From the NCBI GenBank assembly GCA_003667245.1, contig RCNN01000118.1, positions 1-64,000 on the forward strand: 64,000 bases of DNA, read 5' to 3'. The notes under the pieces are model-generated. The model saw only the letters and a list, made by a program, of their open reading frames with translations, was not told where the DNA came from and made no database searches. Both the position numbers and the translations under genes were made by a program. Positions 30,873 through 40,947 of this stretch are shown here, piece after piece. How positions within the stretch are numbered: the first letter of the stretch is position 1; every line of letters begins with the position of its first letter. The stretch is from Heterostelium multicystogenum. Lineage: Eukaryota > Evosea > Eumycetozoa > Acytosteliales > Acytosteliaceae.

Positions 30873-32072
30873 TTAAGCCGCGCTGAACAACTTGTGCGGA
30901 TCAATCACAAACTTCTTCGGCACGCCCGCATCGAACTCACCGTACCCGCGTGGCGCGTCATCCAGGCTGATGACTTCCACACCGACGATGTCGGCAATGT
31001 TGATACGGTCCCACATGATCGCCTGCATCAGTTGGCGGTTGTACTTCATCACAGGGGTTTGCCCGGTGTGGAAGCTGTGGGACTTGGCCCAGCCCAGGCC
31101 GAAACGAATGCTCAGGCTGCCCATTTTTGCAGCGGCATCCACGGCACCCGGGTCTTCTGTCACGTACAGGCCCGGAATACCGATTTTGCCAGCCACCCGC
31201 ACCACGCCCATCAACGAGTTGAGCACGGTGGCCGGAGCCTCTGCCTTGGCCCCTTCATGACCATGGCCACGCGCTTCGAAACCCACGGCATCGACGGCGC
31301 AATCCACTTCCGGCTCGCCCAGCAACGCAGCGATCTGTTCGTGCAGCGGAGTGTCTTTCGACAGGTCGGCAATTTCAAAACCCTGGGCCTTGGCGTGGGC
31401 CAGGCGGATCGGGTTGACGTCACCGATGATCACCACCGCAGCGCCCAGCAGGCGAGCGGAAGCGGCAGCCGCCAGGCCTACCGGACCGGCACCGGCGATG
31501 TAGACCGTGCTGCCCGGGCCAACGCCCGCAGTGACTGCGCCGTGGTAGCCGGTGGGCAGGATGTCGGAGAGGCAAGTCAGGTCGCGGATTTTCTCCATGG
31601 CCTTGTCGCGGTCCGGCAGTTTCAACAGGTTGAAGTCGGCGTAAGGCACCAGCACGTATTCGGCCTGGCCGCCAGTCCAGTCGCCCATGTCGACATAGCC
31701 GTAGGCGCCACCGGCACGGGCCGGGTTGACGGTCAGGCACACGCCGGTGTGCTGCTCTTTGCAGGAACGGCAACGGCCGCATGCGACGTTGAACGGCACC
31801 GACACCAGGTCGCCGATCTTCAGGTTCTCGACGTCGCTGCCCTTCTCGATCACTTCGCCGGTGATTTCGTGGCCCAGGACCAGGCCGGTCTGGGCAGTGG
31901 TGCGGCCGCGCACCATGTGTTGGTCGGAGCCGCAGATGTTGGTGGAGACCACGCGCAGGATGACGCCGTGCTCAATCTTCCTGCCACGGGGGTCCTGCAT
32001 TTTGGGATAGTCGATTTTCTGTACTTCGACCTTGCCGTTGCCGAGATACACGACACCACGATTACCAGACAT
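30873..32072 (-). CDS. fdhA: Glutathione-independent formaldehyde dehydrogenase FdhA
   Basis: 399 residues, intact. Zinc-dependent medium-chain dehydrogenase: CGSDQHMVRGRT (catalytic zinc Cys), GHEITGEV, the structural-zinc loop CGRCRSCKEQHTGVC and the NAD fold VYIAGAGPVGLAAAASA. It oxidises formaldehyde to formate with NAD. In this cluster formaldehyde comes from the successive demethylations of glycine betaine, dimethylglycine and sarcosine, so its place next to purU and sox genes fits. Confidence 0.96.
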   Translation of the reverse strand: MSGNRGVVYLGNGKVEVQKIDYPKMQDPRGRKIEHGVILRVVSTNICGSDQHMVRGRTTAQTGLVLGHEITGEVIEKGSDVENLKIGDLVSVPFNVACGRCRSCKEQHTGVCLTVNPARAGGAYGYVDMGDWTGGQAEYVLVPYADFNLLKLPDRDKAMEKIRDLTCLSDILPTGYHGAVTAGVGPGSTVYIAGAGPVGLAAAASARLLGAAVVIIGDVNPIRLAHAKAQGFEIADLSKDTPLHEQIAALLGEPEVDCAVDAVGFEARGHGHEGAKAEAPATVLNSLMGVVRVAGKIGIPGLYVTEDPGAVDAAAKMGSLSIRFGLGWAKSHSFHTGQTPVMKYNRQLMQAIMWDRINIADIVGVEVISLDDAPRGYGEFDAGVPKKFVIDPHKLFSAA

Positions 32073-32176
32073 GCTTTCACCTCGCTGTTGTTTTTATGGA
32101 ACCGCGTTGCCCAGGCAGGCAGCGCGTTTAAGTGCTCGGGTACAGATGCTGTTTTTGCGTTGTTAGTAAGGGCCTC

Positions 32177-32258
32177 TTCGCGAGCAAGCCCGCTCCCACA
32201 GTTGACCGAGTCCTACCTTTGAAATGCGGTCGAATGTGGGAGCGGGCTTGCTCGCGAA
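32177..32258. repeat. REP doublet (REPIN), type 1
   Basis: TTCGCGAGCAAGCCCGCTCC (32177 on) and the inverted copy ending 32258, about 34 bases between. It lies between fdhA and purU. Confidence 0.9.
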
Positions 32259-32266
32259 GGCGTCCA

Positions 32267-33124
32267 TCAGAGCACCACTGTCCGATTGGCGTTCAAGAAC
32301 ACCCGCCGCTCAATGTGATACCCCACGGCCCGGGCCAGGGTCAGGCCTTCGATATCCCGTCCCTTGGCAATCAAATCTTCCGGATAGTGACTGTGGTCCA
32401 CCACCTCCACGCCCTGGGCGATGATCGGGCCTTCGTCCAAATCGTTATTGATGTAATGCGCAGTGGCGCCCACCAGTTTCACCCCCTTGTTGTAAGCCTG
32501 GTGATACGGCTTGGCGCCCTTGAAACCGGGCAGCAGGGAGTGGTGGATGTTGATGGCTTTACCGTCAAGCTTGCGGCACAGCTCCGGCGACAGCACTTGC
32601 ATGTAGCGCGCAAGAATCACCAGCTCGGCGCCGGACTCTTCGATCACCTGCCACACCTGGCGCTCCTGCGACGGCTTGTCGTTGGGGTCCAGGGGAAAGT
32701 GGTAATAGGGAATCTGGTGCCAGTCGGCCAGGGGCTTGAGGTCCGGGTGGTTGGAGACTACGGCGACCACGTCCATCGACAGTTGGCCGATGCGCTGGCG
32801 GTAGAGCAAATCGTTGAGGCAGTGATCGGCCTTGGAGACCATGATCACCACTTTCGGCCGGTAGTTCGGCGCGGTCAGTTCGAAGATCATGCCGAAGGCT
32901 TCGCCACGGGTGGCCAGGCCATCGCGGAAGGCTTGTTCGTCGAAACCATCGGGCTGGCGGAACTCCACGCGGATGAAGAACCGGCCCGAGAGCCGGTCAT
33001 CGAAGGAGTGGTGCTCAGTGACGTAGCAGCCCTGCTCGAACAGGTAGCGAGTGACCGCGTCCACCGTGCCGAGCACGCTGGGGCAGTCGGCGGTCAAAAT
33101 CCATGTATCGGGTACGCGGCTCAT
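32267..33124 (-). CDS. purU: Formyltetrahydrofolate deformylase PurU
   Basis: 285 residues, intact. N-terminal ACT domain (WILTADCPSVLGTVDAVTRYLFEQG) and a formyltransferase-like domain with VVSNHPDLKPLADWHQIPY, NIHHSLLPGFKGAKPYHQA (catalytic His) and GATAHYINNDLDEGPII. It hydrolyses 10-formyl-THF to formate and THF, freeing THF that has accepted one-carbon units from sarcosine oxidase. Start chosen at 33124 (MSRVPDTW). Last gene of the sox run. Confidence 0.95.
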   Translation of the reverse strand: MSRVPDTWILTADCPSVLGTVDAVTRYLFEQGCYVTEHHSFDDRLSGRFFIRVEFRQPDGFDEQAFRDGLATRGEAFGMIFELTAPNYRPKVVIMVSKADHCLNDLLYRQRIGQLSMDVVAVVSNHPDLKPLADWHQIPYYHFPLDPNDKPSQERQVWQVIEESGAELVILARYMQVLSPELCRKLDGKAINIHHSLLPGFKGAKPYHQAYNKGVKLVGATAHYINNDLDEGPIIAQGVEVVDHSHYPEDLIAKGRDIEGLTLARAVGYHIERRVFLNANRTVVL

Positions 33125-33139
33125 TATTCGTGACTCCTT

Positions 33140-33246
33140 GATCGTTCCCACGCTCTGCGTGGGAACGCCGCAATGGACGCTCTGCGTCCGCTCTTGGGAC
33201 GCGGAGCGTCCCGGGATGCATTCCCACGCGGAGCGTGGGAACGATC
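33140..33246. repeat. 107-base palindromic repeat (copy 1, GATCGTTCCCACGC family)
   Basis: Begins GATCGTTCCCACGCTCTGCG and ends in CGCGGAGCGTGGGAACGATC, with an inner palindrome GACGCTCTGCGTCC / GGACGCGGAGCGTCC. Its right end overlaps the soxG stop codon (33245-33247). About 95% identical, same orientation, to 33897-34003. Confidence 0.93.
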
Positions 33247-33876
33247 AGGCCTGGACGCTTAAACCATACTCAGCCGCCGCATCCTGCAACCACAGCCACC
33301 AGTAATCCGAGAAGCTGCGACGAATCACCAGCTCCCAGGTGTCTTCAGCAGTATGGCGAATCACCAATTGCGACTTGGCAAACACCGTGCCACCGCCTTG
33401 CCCACCGGGAAGCTGTTGGGGTGCACGTCGTAGCTGGTGGATTTCATCAGCACATCGCGCACGTTGGGGCCGCTGAGTTCGAGAATCTGCTGGCCGCCGC
33501 TGACGTTGACGACCTGGATATGCAAATCACCCAGCGCCTCACGCAAACTTTGCTCGGCGGCGAATTCCTCACCGCCTGGCACTACCAGCAACCACTCATC
33601 CGGACCGAGCCATTGCAGGCTGGTCTCACCCTTGACGATGACTTGCAGGGCACCGGGCAATTCGATACCCAAGGCTTTGTGCACACCGGCGGCGAAGGCT
33701 GCGTCATGGCCATCGCCACGAATGGTCAGGTGGCCCAGCAGTTTCTTTTCACGCACGGTCACGCCGGCATTCTTGCGGCCCTTGCCTACCAGGCTGGCGA
33801 GGTCGGCATGGTGCAGCGACGACTCGGCCTTGGCTCCGGAGGTGGGGCGTTGTTGGTAAACATTGGCTGCTGTCAT
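33245..33876 (-). CDS. soxG: Sarcosine oxidase gamma subunit SoxG (one frameshift)
   Basis: About 210 residues. MTAANVYQQRPTSGAKAESSL at the start, then LQWLGPDEWLLVVPGGEE and LELSGPNVRDVLMK, and, after a shift near 33395, HTAEDTWELVIRRSFSDYWWLWL, the family C-terminus, ending YGLSVQA at a stop within a repeat. A structural/folate-domain-like subunit of heterotetrameric sarcosine oxidase, which demethylates sarcosine to glycine. Flanked on both sides by 107-base direct repeats. Confidence 0.9.
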
Positions 33877-33896
33877 AAAGCACCTGTGTTGAATTT

Positions 33897-34003
33897 GATC
33901 GTTCCCACGCTCTGCGTGGGAATGCCGCCATGGACGCTCTGCGTCCGCTCTTGGGGCGCAGAGCGCCCCGGGATGCATTCCCACGCGGAGCGTGGGAACG
34001 ATC
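33897..34003. repeat. 107-base palindromic repeat (copy 2)
   Basis: Same length and orientation as 33140-33246 with about five base differences, three of them in the inner GGCGCAGAGCGCC arm. It lies between soxA and soxG, five bases from the soxA stop. Confidence 0.93.
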
Positions 34004-34008
34004 AGGTG

Positions 34009-37000
34009 TCAGATGTTCTGGCGGTCGCCTTTAGGATCAAAGAACACCGAAGAAACAATCTCCGCCTCGATCACGCTGCCATCCGCCAGCGGTGCAAACA
34101 CCCGCTCGCCGATGCGCTTCAAGCCGCCCTTCACCACGCCCATGGCAAACGAATAACCGAGGGAGTTATGGGCATAACTGGAGGTGACGTGGCCGACCAT
34201 CTTCATCGGGATCGTCTGCTTGGCGTCGAACACCAACTGCGCGCCTTCCGGCAGCCACACGTTCGGGTCGATCGGCTTGAGTCCGACAAGCTGCTTGCGG
34301 TCTTCACGCACACAGTCTTCGCGATTCATCCCGCGCCAGCCGAGCCACGAGAACGGTTTGGTGCGGCCTACACACCAGCCCATGTTCAGGTCGTCCGGGG
34401 TCATCGAGCCGTCGGTATCCTGGCCAACGATGATGAAACCCTTCTCGGCCCGCAGCACGTGCATGGTTTCGGTGCCGTACGGGGTCAGGTTGTACTGCTT
34501 GCCGGCCTCGACGATTTTCTCGAGCACACCCATGGCGTAGTCGGCCTGCACGTTGACTTCGTACGACAACTCACCGGTAAACGAAATCCGGAACACCCGT
34601 GCCGGCACGCCGCCTACCAGGCCTTCTTTCCAGGTCATGAACGGGAAGCCGTCCTTGTCCAGGTCGATGTCGGTGACTTCGCTCAGCAGCTTGCGGCTGT
34701 TGGGGCCGGACAAAGTCATGGTTGCCCAATGGTCGGTGACCGAGGTGAAGTACACCTTGAGGTCCGGCCATTCGGTCTGCTGGTAGATTTCCAGCCACTG
34801 GAGTACGCGTGCTGCGCCGCCGGTGGTGGTGGTCATCAGGAAGTGGTTGTCGGCGAGGCAGGCGGTGACGCCGTCGTCGAAGACCATGCCGTCTTCCTTG
34901 CACATCAGGCCGTAGCGGGCCTTGCCCACGTCGAGCTTGGTCCAGGCGTTGCTGTAGATGCGGTTGAGGAACTCGCGGGCATCCGGGCCCTGGATGTCGA
35001 TCTTGCCGAGGGTGGACGCGTCCAGCAGGCCGACGCTGTCACGCACGGCCAGGCATTCGCGCTTCACCGCGGCGTGCAGGTCTTCACCGTTGCGCGGGAA
35101 ATACCATGGGCGTTTCCACTGGCCGACGTCCTCAAACTCGGCGCCGTTTTTCACGTGCCAGGCTTGCAGCGCGGTGTAGCGCACCGGCTCGAAGATGTGC
35201 CCACAGTGCCGGCCTGCTACCGCGCCGAAGGTCACCGGCGTGTAGTTGGGACGGAACATGGTGGTGCCCATCTGCGGGATGGTCACGTTCAGCGAACGGG
35301 CCGCGATGGCCAGGCCGTTGACGTTGCCGAGCTTGCCCTGGTCAGTGCCGAAGCCCAGTGCGGTGTAGCGCTTGACGTGCTCCACCGACTCGAAACCCTC
35401 GCGGGTGGCGAGTTCGATGGCGGCCGCGGTGACGTCGTTTTGCAGGTCGACAAATTGCTTCGGCGCCCGTGCGGTGGCTTTCTCGTGAGGCACCTGGAAC
35501 AGCGCCAGGGTCGGCTCTTCCAGACGGCTCAAGGCTTTGGGCAGCGTCCCTTCCACCGGCGCAAACCCGGCTTCGCTGGCGGCGCGCACGCCACCTTCAA
35601 AACCGTCGGCCAGGGAATCGCCGAGGCCATAGACGCCATTGATGCCACCGACGCACACGCGTTTTTGCGGTGCTTCGCCCGGCACAAAACCGAGGATGTC
35701 TTCACGCCAGGTCGGCTTGCCGCCCAGGTGCGAGGCCAGGTGTACCACCGGGCTGTAGCCGCCGGAGCTGGCGACCAGGTCGCAGTCCAGCCATTCGCCG
35801 GGGCTGGTGACTTTGTGGGCTTTCACATCAATGGCCGCAACGCGGGCGCCAGTGACGTGCTTGCTGCCACGGGCTTCGATCACGGCGCTGCCGGTGAGGA
35901 TGCAAATGCCTTTGGCACGCGCCTCTTCAACCAATGCGCCGCGTGGGTTATGACGCGCATCCGCCACAGCTACTACGGAAAGACCGGCGTCAAACCAGTC
36001 CAGCGCCACGCGGTAGGCGTGATCGTTGTTGGTGGACAGCACCAGCTTCTTGCCCGGTGCCACGCCGTAGCGACGCACGTAAGTGGAGACCGCTCCCGCC
36101 AGCATGTTGCCCGGTACGTCGTTGTTGCCGTACACCAGCGGACGCTCGCAAGCACCGGTGGCCAACACCACACGCTTGGCGCGAACCCGGTGGATACGCT
36201 GACGCACCTGGCCGATCGGCGCACGGTCACCGAGGTGGTCGGTGAGGCGCTCGTGAATGGTCAGGAAGTTATGGTCGTGGTAACCGTTGACGGTGGCGCG
36301 AGGCAGCAGCACCACGTCCGGCAGGGCCTTGAGTTCAGCAATCACACTGGCAACCCACTCGGCCGCAGGCTTTGCCATCGAGGCTTTCGCGGGAGTCCAG
36401 CAGGGAGCCGCCGAATTCTTCCTGCTCGTCCGCGATGATCACCCGGGCGCCACTGCGGGCGGCGGCCAACGCAGCCGCCAGGCCGGCAGGGCCCGCGCCC
36501 ACAATCAGCACGTCGCAATGACGGTTCATGTAGTCGTAGGTGTCCGGATCGTTCTCGGTCGGCGAGCGGCCTAAACCTGCAGCCTTACGGATGTACTTCT
36601 CGTAAGTCATCCAGAACGATTGCGGGTACATGAAGGTTTTGTAGTAGAAACCCGGCGGCATCAGCTTGCCGCCGACCTTGCCGAGAATGCCCATCATGTC
36701 GTTGTTCACGCTCGGCCAGCCGTTGGTGCTGGTGGCGACCAAACCCTGGTACAGCGCCTGTTGCGTGGCGCGCACGTTGGGGATTTGCGTGGCTTCGGTG
36801 GCGCCGATCTGCAGCACCGCGTTCGGCTCTTCGGCACCGGCGGCGAAGATGCCGCGCGGGCGGGAATACTTGAAGCTGCGACCGATGATGTCGACGCCGT
36901 TGGCCAGCAGCGCAGCGGCCAATGTGTCGCCTTCAAAGCCTTTGTAGCTCTGGCCGTTGAAGGTGAAGCTCAGGGCTTTGTTGCGGTCGATCCGGCCACC

Positions 37001-37027
37001 GTTGGACAGGCGATTGATCTGGCTCAT
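34009..37027 (-). CDS. soxA: Sarcosine oxidase alpha subunit SoxA (one frameshift)
   Basis: About 1005 residues, full length. Order: N-terminal ferredoxin-like part (GFEGDTLAAALLANGVD, YSRPRGIFAAGAEEP), NAD/FAD fold (CDVLIVGAGPAGLAAALAAARSGARV, VVLATGACERPLVYGNNDVPGNML), and C-terminal GcvT-like folate domain (LLDASTLGKIDIQGPDA, FTGELSYEVNV). A shift near 36375, just after SLDGKA, is the only break. It passes the sarcosine methyl group to THF as 5,10-methylene-THF or releases formaldehyde. Its start overlaps the soxD stop by four bases. Confidence 0.96.
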
Positions 37028-37326
37028 ACCTTCTCTCCAGAAGCCTTGGCGGTGAATTGCGGCTTGGTGCCTATCTTGTAGGTTTCAAGAATTTCGTAGG
37101 TCACGGTGTCGCGGGTCGCGTTGAAATACTGGCGGCAACCGGCAGCGTGAATCCACAGTTCGTGGTGCAGGCCGCGCGGGTTGTCGCGAAAGAACATGTA
37201 GTCGCCCCACTCCTCGTCGGTGCAGGTGTTCGGGTCCAGTGGGCGCGGGATGTGCGCTTGGCCGGAGGCGTGGAATTCCTCTTCGGAGCGCAGTTCGCCA
37301 CAGTGAGGACAGAAGATATGCAACAT
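37024..37326 (-). CDS. soxD: Sarcosine oxidase delta subunit SoxD
   Basis: 100 residues, intact. Zinc-binding start MLHIFCPHCGELRSEEEFH, then TCTDEEWGDYMFFRDNPRG, HAAGCRQYFNATRDT and C-terminal YKIGTKPQF, all SoxD hallmarks. It binds the alpha subunit and zinc. It sits 15 bases after soxB and overlaps soxA. Confidence 0.95.
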   Translation of the reverse strand: MLHIFCPHCGELRSEEEFHASGQAHIPRPLDPNTCTDEEWGDYMFFRDNPRGLHHELWIHAAGCRQYFNATRDTVTYEILETYKIGTKPQFTAKASGEKV

Positions 37327-37341
37327 AGGGAATTTCTCCTG

Positions 37342-38593
37342 TTAGTGGGCGACGGCCGCAGCGCCGTGTTCGTCGATCAGCGCACCGTTGTGGAAACGGT
37401 CGATGGAGAAAGGTGCAGCCAACGGGTGCATTTCACCCTTGGCGAGGCTCGCGGCAAATACGTTGCCTGAGCCTGGGGTGGCCTTGAAGCCACCGGTACC
37501 CCAACCGCAGTTGAAAAAACATGTTCGGAACCGGCGTCTTGGAGATGATCGGGCAGGCATCCGGCGTGGTGTCGACGATGCCGCCCCACTGGCGGTTCAT
37601 GCGCACGCGGGACAGCACCGGGAACATCTCGACGATGGCCTGGATGGTGTGTTCGATCACCGGGTACGAACCACGCTGGCCATAGCCGTTGTAACCGTCG
37701 ATACCGGCGCCGATCACCAGGTCGCCCTTGTCGGACTGGCTGATGTAACCGTGCACGGCGTTGGACATGATCACGCTGTCGATGATGGGTTTGATCGGCT
37801 CCGACACCAACGCTTGCAGCGGGTGGGATTCGATCGGCAGGCGGAAGCCCGCCAGGGATGCCATGTGGCCGGAGTTACCGGCGGTCACCACGCCGACGCG
37901 CTTGGCACCGATGAAGCCTTTGTTGGTTTCCACGCCGATGCACACACCGTTTTCCTTGCGGAAACCGATGACTTCGGTCTGCTGGATCAGGTCCACGCCC
38001 AGTGCGTCAGCGGCGCGGGCAAAGCCCCAGGCCACGGCATCGTGACGGGCAACGCCGCCGCGCCGTTGCACGGTGGCGCCCATGACCGGGTAGCGGGTGT
38101 TTTTCGAGCAGTCGAGGTAAGGGATCTCGTCGGCCACTTGCTTGGCGTTGAGCAGTTCGCCGTCCACACCGTTTAGGCGGTTGGCGCTGACGCGACGCTC
38201 GGAGTCACGGATATCCTGCAGGGTGTGGCACAGGTTGTAGACGCCACGCTGGGAGAACATCACGTTGTAGTTCAAATCCTGGGACAAACCTTCCCAGAGT
38301 TTCATCGCGTGTTCGTACAGGTGCGCCGACTCGTCCCACAGGTAGTTGGACCGCACGATGGTGGTGTTGCGCGCGGTGTTACCGCCGCCCAGCCAGCCTT
38401 TCTCGACCACCGCCACGTTGGTGATGCCGTGCTCCTTGGCCAGGTAGTAAGCCGTCGCCAGACCATGCCCGCCGCCGCCGACGATGACCACGTCGTAGAC
38501 CTTTTTCGGGGTGGGCGTGCGCCACATCTTCTGCCAGTTTTCGTGGTGGCTGAGTGAGTGCTTGAAGAGGCCGAAGCCCGAGTAGCGTTGCAT
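37342..38593 (-). CDS. soxB: Sarcosine oxidase beta subunit SoxB (one frameshift)
   Basis: About 416 residues. [20 protein letters not shown] at the N-terminus, FAD motif [21 protein letters not shown], the covalent-FMN His region, and [23 protein letters not shown]; a shift near 37517 separates TPVPNMFF from [16 protein letters not shown]. It carries the FAD/FMN site that oxidises sarcosine. An ATG six bases upstream (38599) is the alternative start. Follows glyA on the same strand by 22 bases. Confidence 0.95.
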
Positions 38594-38615
38594 AGTCATT
38601 ACTCCAAAACCGCGC

Positions 38616-39869
38616 TCAGCGATAAACCGGGAAATCAGCGCACAGGGCGGCCACATGCTTGGCGACGTTGGCCTCCACATCGGCGTCGCCGAGGTTGTCG
38701 AGGATGTCGCAGATCCAGCCGGCCAACTCCAGGCATTGGGTCACTTTGAAGCCGCGTGTGGTCACCGCCGGCGTGCCGATACGCAGGCCCGAGGTCACGA
38801 ACGGCGACTGCGGGTCGTTGGGCACGGCGTTCTTGTTGACGGTGATGTGAGCGCGACCGAGGGCGGCGTCCGCATCTTTGCCGGTAAGGCCCTGACGGAT
38901 CAGGCTGACCAGGAACAGGTGGTTATCGGTGCCGCCGGACACTACATCGTAGCCGCGTTTGATAAACACGCCGGCCATGGCCTGGGCGTTGTCGATCACT
39001 TGCTGTTGATAGGCCTTGAAACCTGGTTCCTGGGCTTCCTTGAAGCACACCGCCTTGCCGGCGATCACGTGCATCAGCGGGCCGCCCTGGGCGCCCGGGA
39101 ATACCGCAGAGTTGAGTTTCTTTTCAATTTCTTCGTTGGACTTGGCCAGGATCAACCCGCCACGTGGACCGCGCAGGGTCTTGTGGGTGGTGGTGGTGAC
39201 CACATCGGCGTAGGGCAGCGGGTTCGGGTACAGACCAGCGGCTACCAGGCCGGCGACGTGGGCCATGTCGACGAACAGCAGCGCACCGACCTTGTCGGCG
39301 ATCTGGCGAAAGCGCGGGAAATCCAGGGTCTTGGAGTAGGCGGAAAAACCCGCCACGATCATCTTCGGCTTGTGCTCCACGGCCAGGCGCTCGACCTCGT
39401 CGTAGTCGATCAGCCCGGTGTTGGTGTCGATGCCGTATTGCACCGCGTTGTACAGCTTGCCCGAGGACGACACTTTGGCGCCGTGGGTCAGGTGGCCGCC
39501 GTGGGCCAGGCTCATGCCGAGGATGGTGTCGCCGGCGTTCAACAGCGCCAGGTACACCGCACTGTTGGCGGACGAACCGGAGTGCGGCTGCACGTTGGCG
39601 TAATCGGCACCGAACAGCTGCTTGGCACGCTCGATGGCGAGCACTTCGACCTTGTCCACGTGCTCGCAGCCGCCGTAGTAACGCTTGCCCGGGTAACCTT
39701 CGGCGTACTTGTTGGTGAGGCCGCTGCCCTGGGCTTCCATGACACGCTTGCTGGTGTAGTTCTCTGACGCGATCAGCTCGATATGATCTTCCTGGCGCTG
39801 CTCCTCGGCATTCATGGCCGCCAGCAGTGCATCGTCATAACCCTGGATCTGGTCTTGCTTGCTGAACAT
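38616..39869 (-). CDS. glyA: Serine hydroxymethyltransferase GlyA
   Basis: 417 residues, intact. [21 protein letters not shown] near the N-terminus, the PLP-lysine motif [30 protein letters not shown] and [15 protein letters not shown]. It interconverts glycine plus 5,10-methylene-THF and serine. As first gene of the sox run it uses both products of sarcosine oxidase, making serine for SdaA. Probably a second, catabolic paralogue (PAO1 glyA1 position). Confidence 0.97.
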   Translation of the reverse strand: MFSKQDQIQGYDDALLAAMNAEEQRQEDHIELIASENYTSKRVMEAQGSGLTNKYAEGYPGKRYYGGCEHVDKVEVLAIERAKQLFGADYANVQPHSGSSANSAVYLALLNAGDTILGMSLAHGGHLTHGAKVSSSGKLYNAVQYGIDTNTGLIDYDEVERLAVEHKPKMIVAGFSAYSKTLDFPRFRQIADKVGALLFVDMAHVAGLVAAGLYPNPLPYADVVTTTTHKTLRGPRGGLILAKSNEEIEKKLNSAVFPGAQGGPLMHVIAGKAVCFKEAQEPGFKAYQQQVIDNAQAMAGVFIKRGYDVVSGGTDNHLFLVSLIRQGLTGKDADAALGRAHITVNKNAVPNDPQSPFVTSGLRIGTPAVTTRGFKVTQCLELAGWICDILDNLGDADVEANVAKHVAALCADFPVYR

Positions 39870-40023
39870 CGCGTCTCTCCCAGCGGCGGCGGTGCGCCAA
39901 TCGTATTGTTGGGGCCGCCGCACGACGGAGGGGCCCTTTGATGCGATGGTAGGGCTGGCGCAGAGAGGTCAAATGCCTATGGACGCCACGCAAAGGTGCG
40001 TTTACGACATGGCCCCCGGCATT

Positions 40024-40124
40024 TGTAGGAGCGAGCTTGCTCGCGAAAAACCTGAGGGCGCCGCGCGCATCCAGACAGCCCTCGTAATCGTTGACGTTTT
40101 TCGCGAGCAAGCTCGCTCCTACAA
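40024..40124. repeat. REP doublet, type 4
   Basis: TTGTAGGAGCGAGCTTGCTC (40024 on) and the inverted GAGCAAGCTCGCTCCTACAA ending 40124, about 55 bases between. It lies between the convergent-side end of traX and the glyA start region. Confidence 0.88.
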
Positions 40125-40128
40125 GGGG

Positions 40129-40857
40129 TTAGGCGATGATCTTTCGAATGAGTAGCAGCAGCAGGAAATGCGCCGGATAAAGCGCATACGCCCAGCGCCG
40201 CATGGCCGGTGGCGATACCTGCCCGGCATGTCGCAACAAGACCAATCCGGCCAGTGGCGCAATCAGGCATGTCGCCAATCCCAGCATCGCCACCAGCGTG
40301 CCGCTATTGAGCAGGATCTGCCATTGATTGGCAGCCAGGCACACCACACCCGGCAGCACGCTGAAGTACCACGGCCGGCGAAACACCAGCAGCATCGCCA
40401 ACGGCAGCAGCACACCAAAAACCCCGAACATCAACTGAGCCGAAAACAACCCCGCCAAAACCAGCGCGATCAACGCCAATCCTCGATCAATAACCGTCTT
40501 CTGCTGCCATCCCCGGGCAACCAGCAAACCCAGCGCCAGGGTCGGCAGTACGTTCAGCGTGTCGGCGTCGTCGATGAACATCCGGTACGGCACCTCACTG
40601 ATCACACTGAACAGCAGCAACCAGCCCAGATAGCGCCATTGCCCCGTCACCGGCGCGCCCTTGACCCGATGCAGATTCGCCGCGATCGCCAGGCAAAACC
40701 ACGGGAACGCCAGGCGCCCCGGCACATACAGCCCGTCCAGGCTCAAACCGACATACCGCAGGTGGTCCAGCACCATACTCAGCAGCGCCAGCCACTTGAG
40801 CAGGTCCAGGGCGCCATCGCGGACGCGGCTTACAGGAACGCTTTCAGAACCGTGCAT
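40129..40857 (-). CDS. TraX family membrane protein
   Basis: 242 residues, intact, with about seven helices. RDGALDLLKWLALLSMVLDHLRY at the N-terminus and YALYPAHFLLLLLIRKII at the C-terminus match TraX, the F-pilin N-acetylase family and its chromosomal relatives. No conjugation genes are nearby, so acetylation of pilin is unlikely here; the substrate is unknown. Divergent from ltaE. Confidence 0.85.
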   Translation of the reverse strand: MHGSESVPVSRVRDGALDLLKWLALLSMVLDHLRYVGLSLDGLYVPGRLAFPWFCLAIAANLHRVKGAPVTGQWRYLGWLLLFSVISEVPYRMFIDDADTLNVLPTLALGLLVARGWQQKTVIDRGLALIALVLAGLFSAQLMFGVFGVLLPLAMLLVFRRPWYFSVLPGVVCLAANQWQILLNSGTLVAMLGLATCLIAPLAGLVLLRHAGQVSPPAMRRWAYALYPAHFLLLLLIRKIIA

Positions 40858-40947
40858 AATTCCCCAATGACTTTGCATTAACAGTGCGTGCGCCCGCCCG
40901 ACAATCTTGGGTAAAGTGCGCACCAACATCGACCACAGGACTGGGCC

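Noticed and set aside
33235..36438. 1067-codon open frame on plus opposite soxA
   Set aside because: SoxA on the other strand has clear domain motifs; long antisense frames are common in GC-rich genes with strong third-base bias.
40129..40857. Conjugation-related TraX meaning a mobile element
   Set aside because: No tra, relaxase or integrase genes are nearby; chromosomal TraX-like proteins are common.
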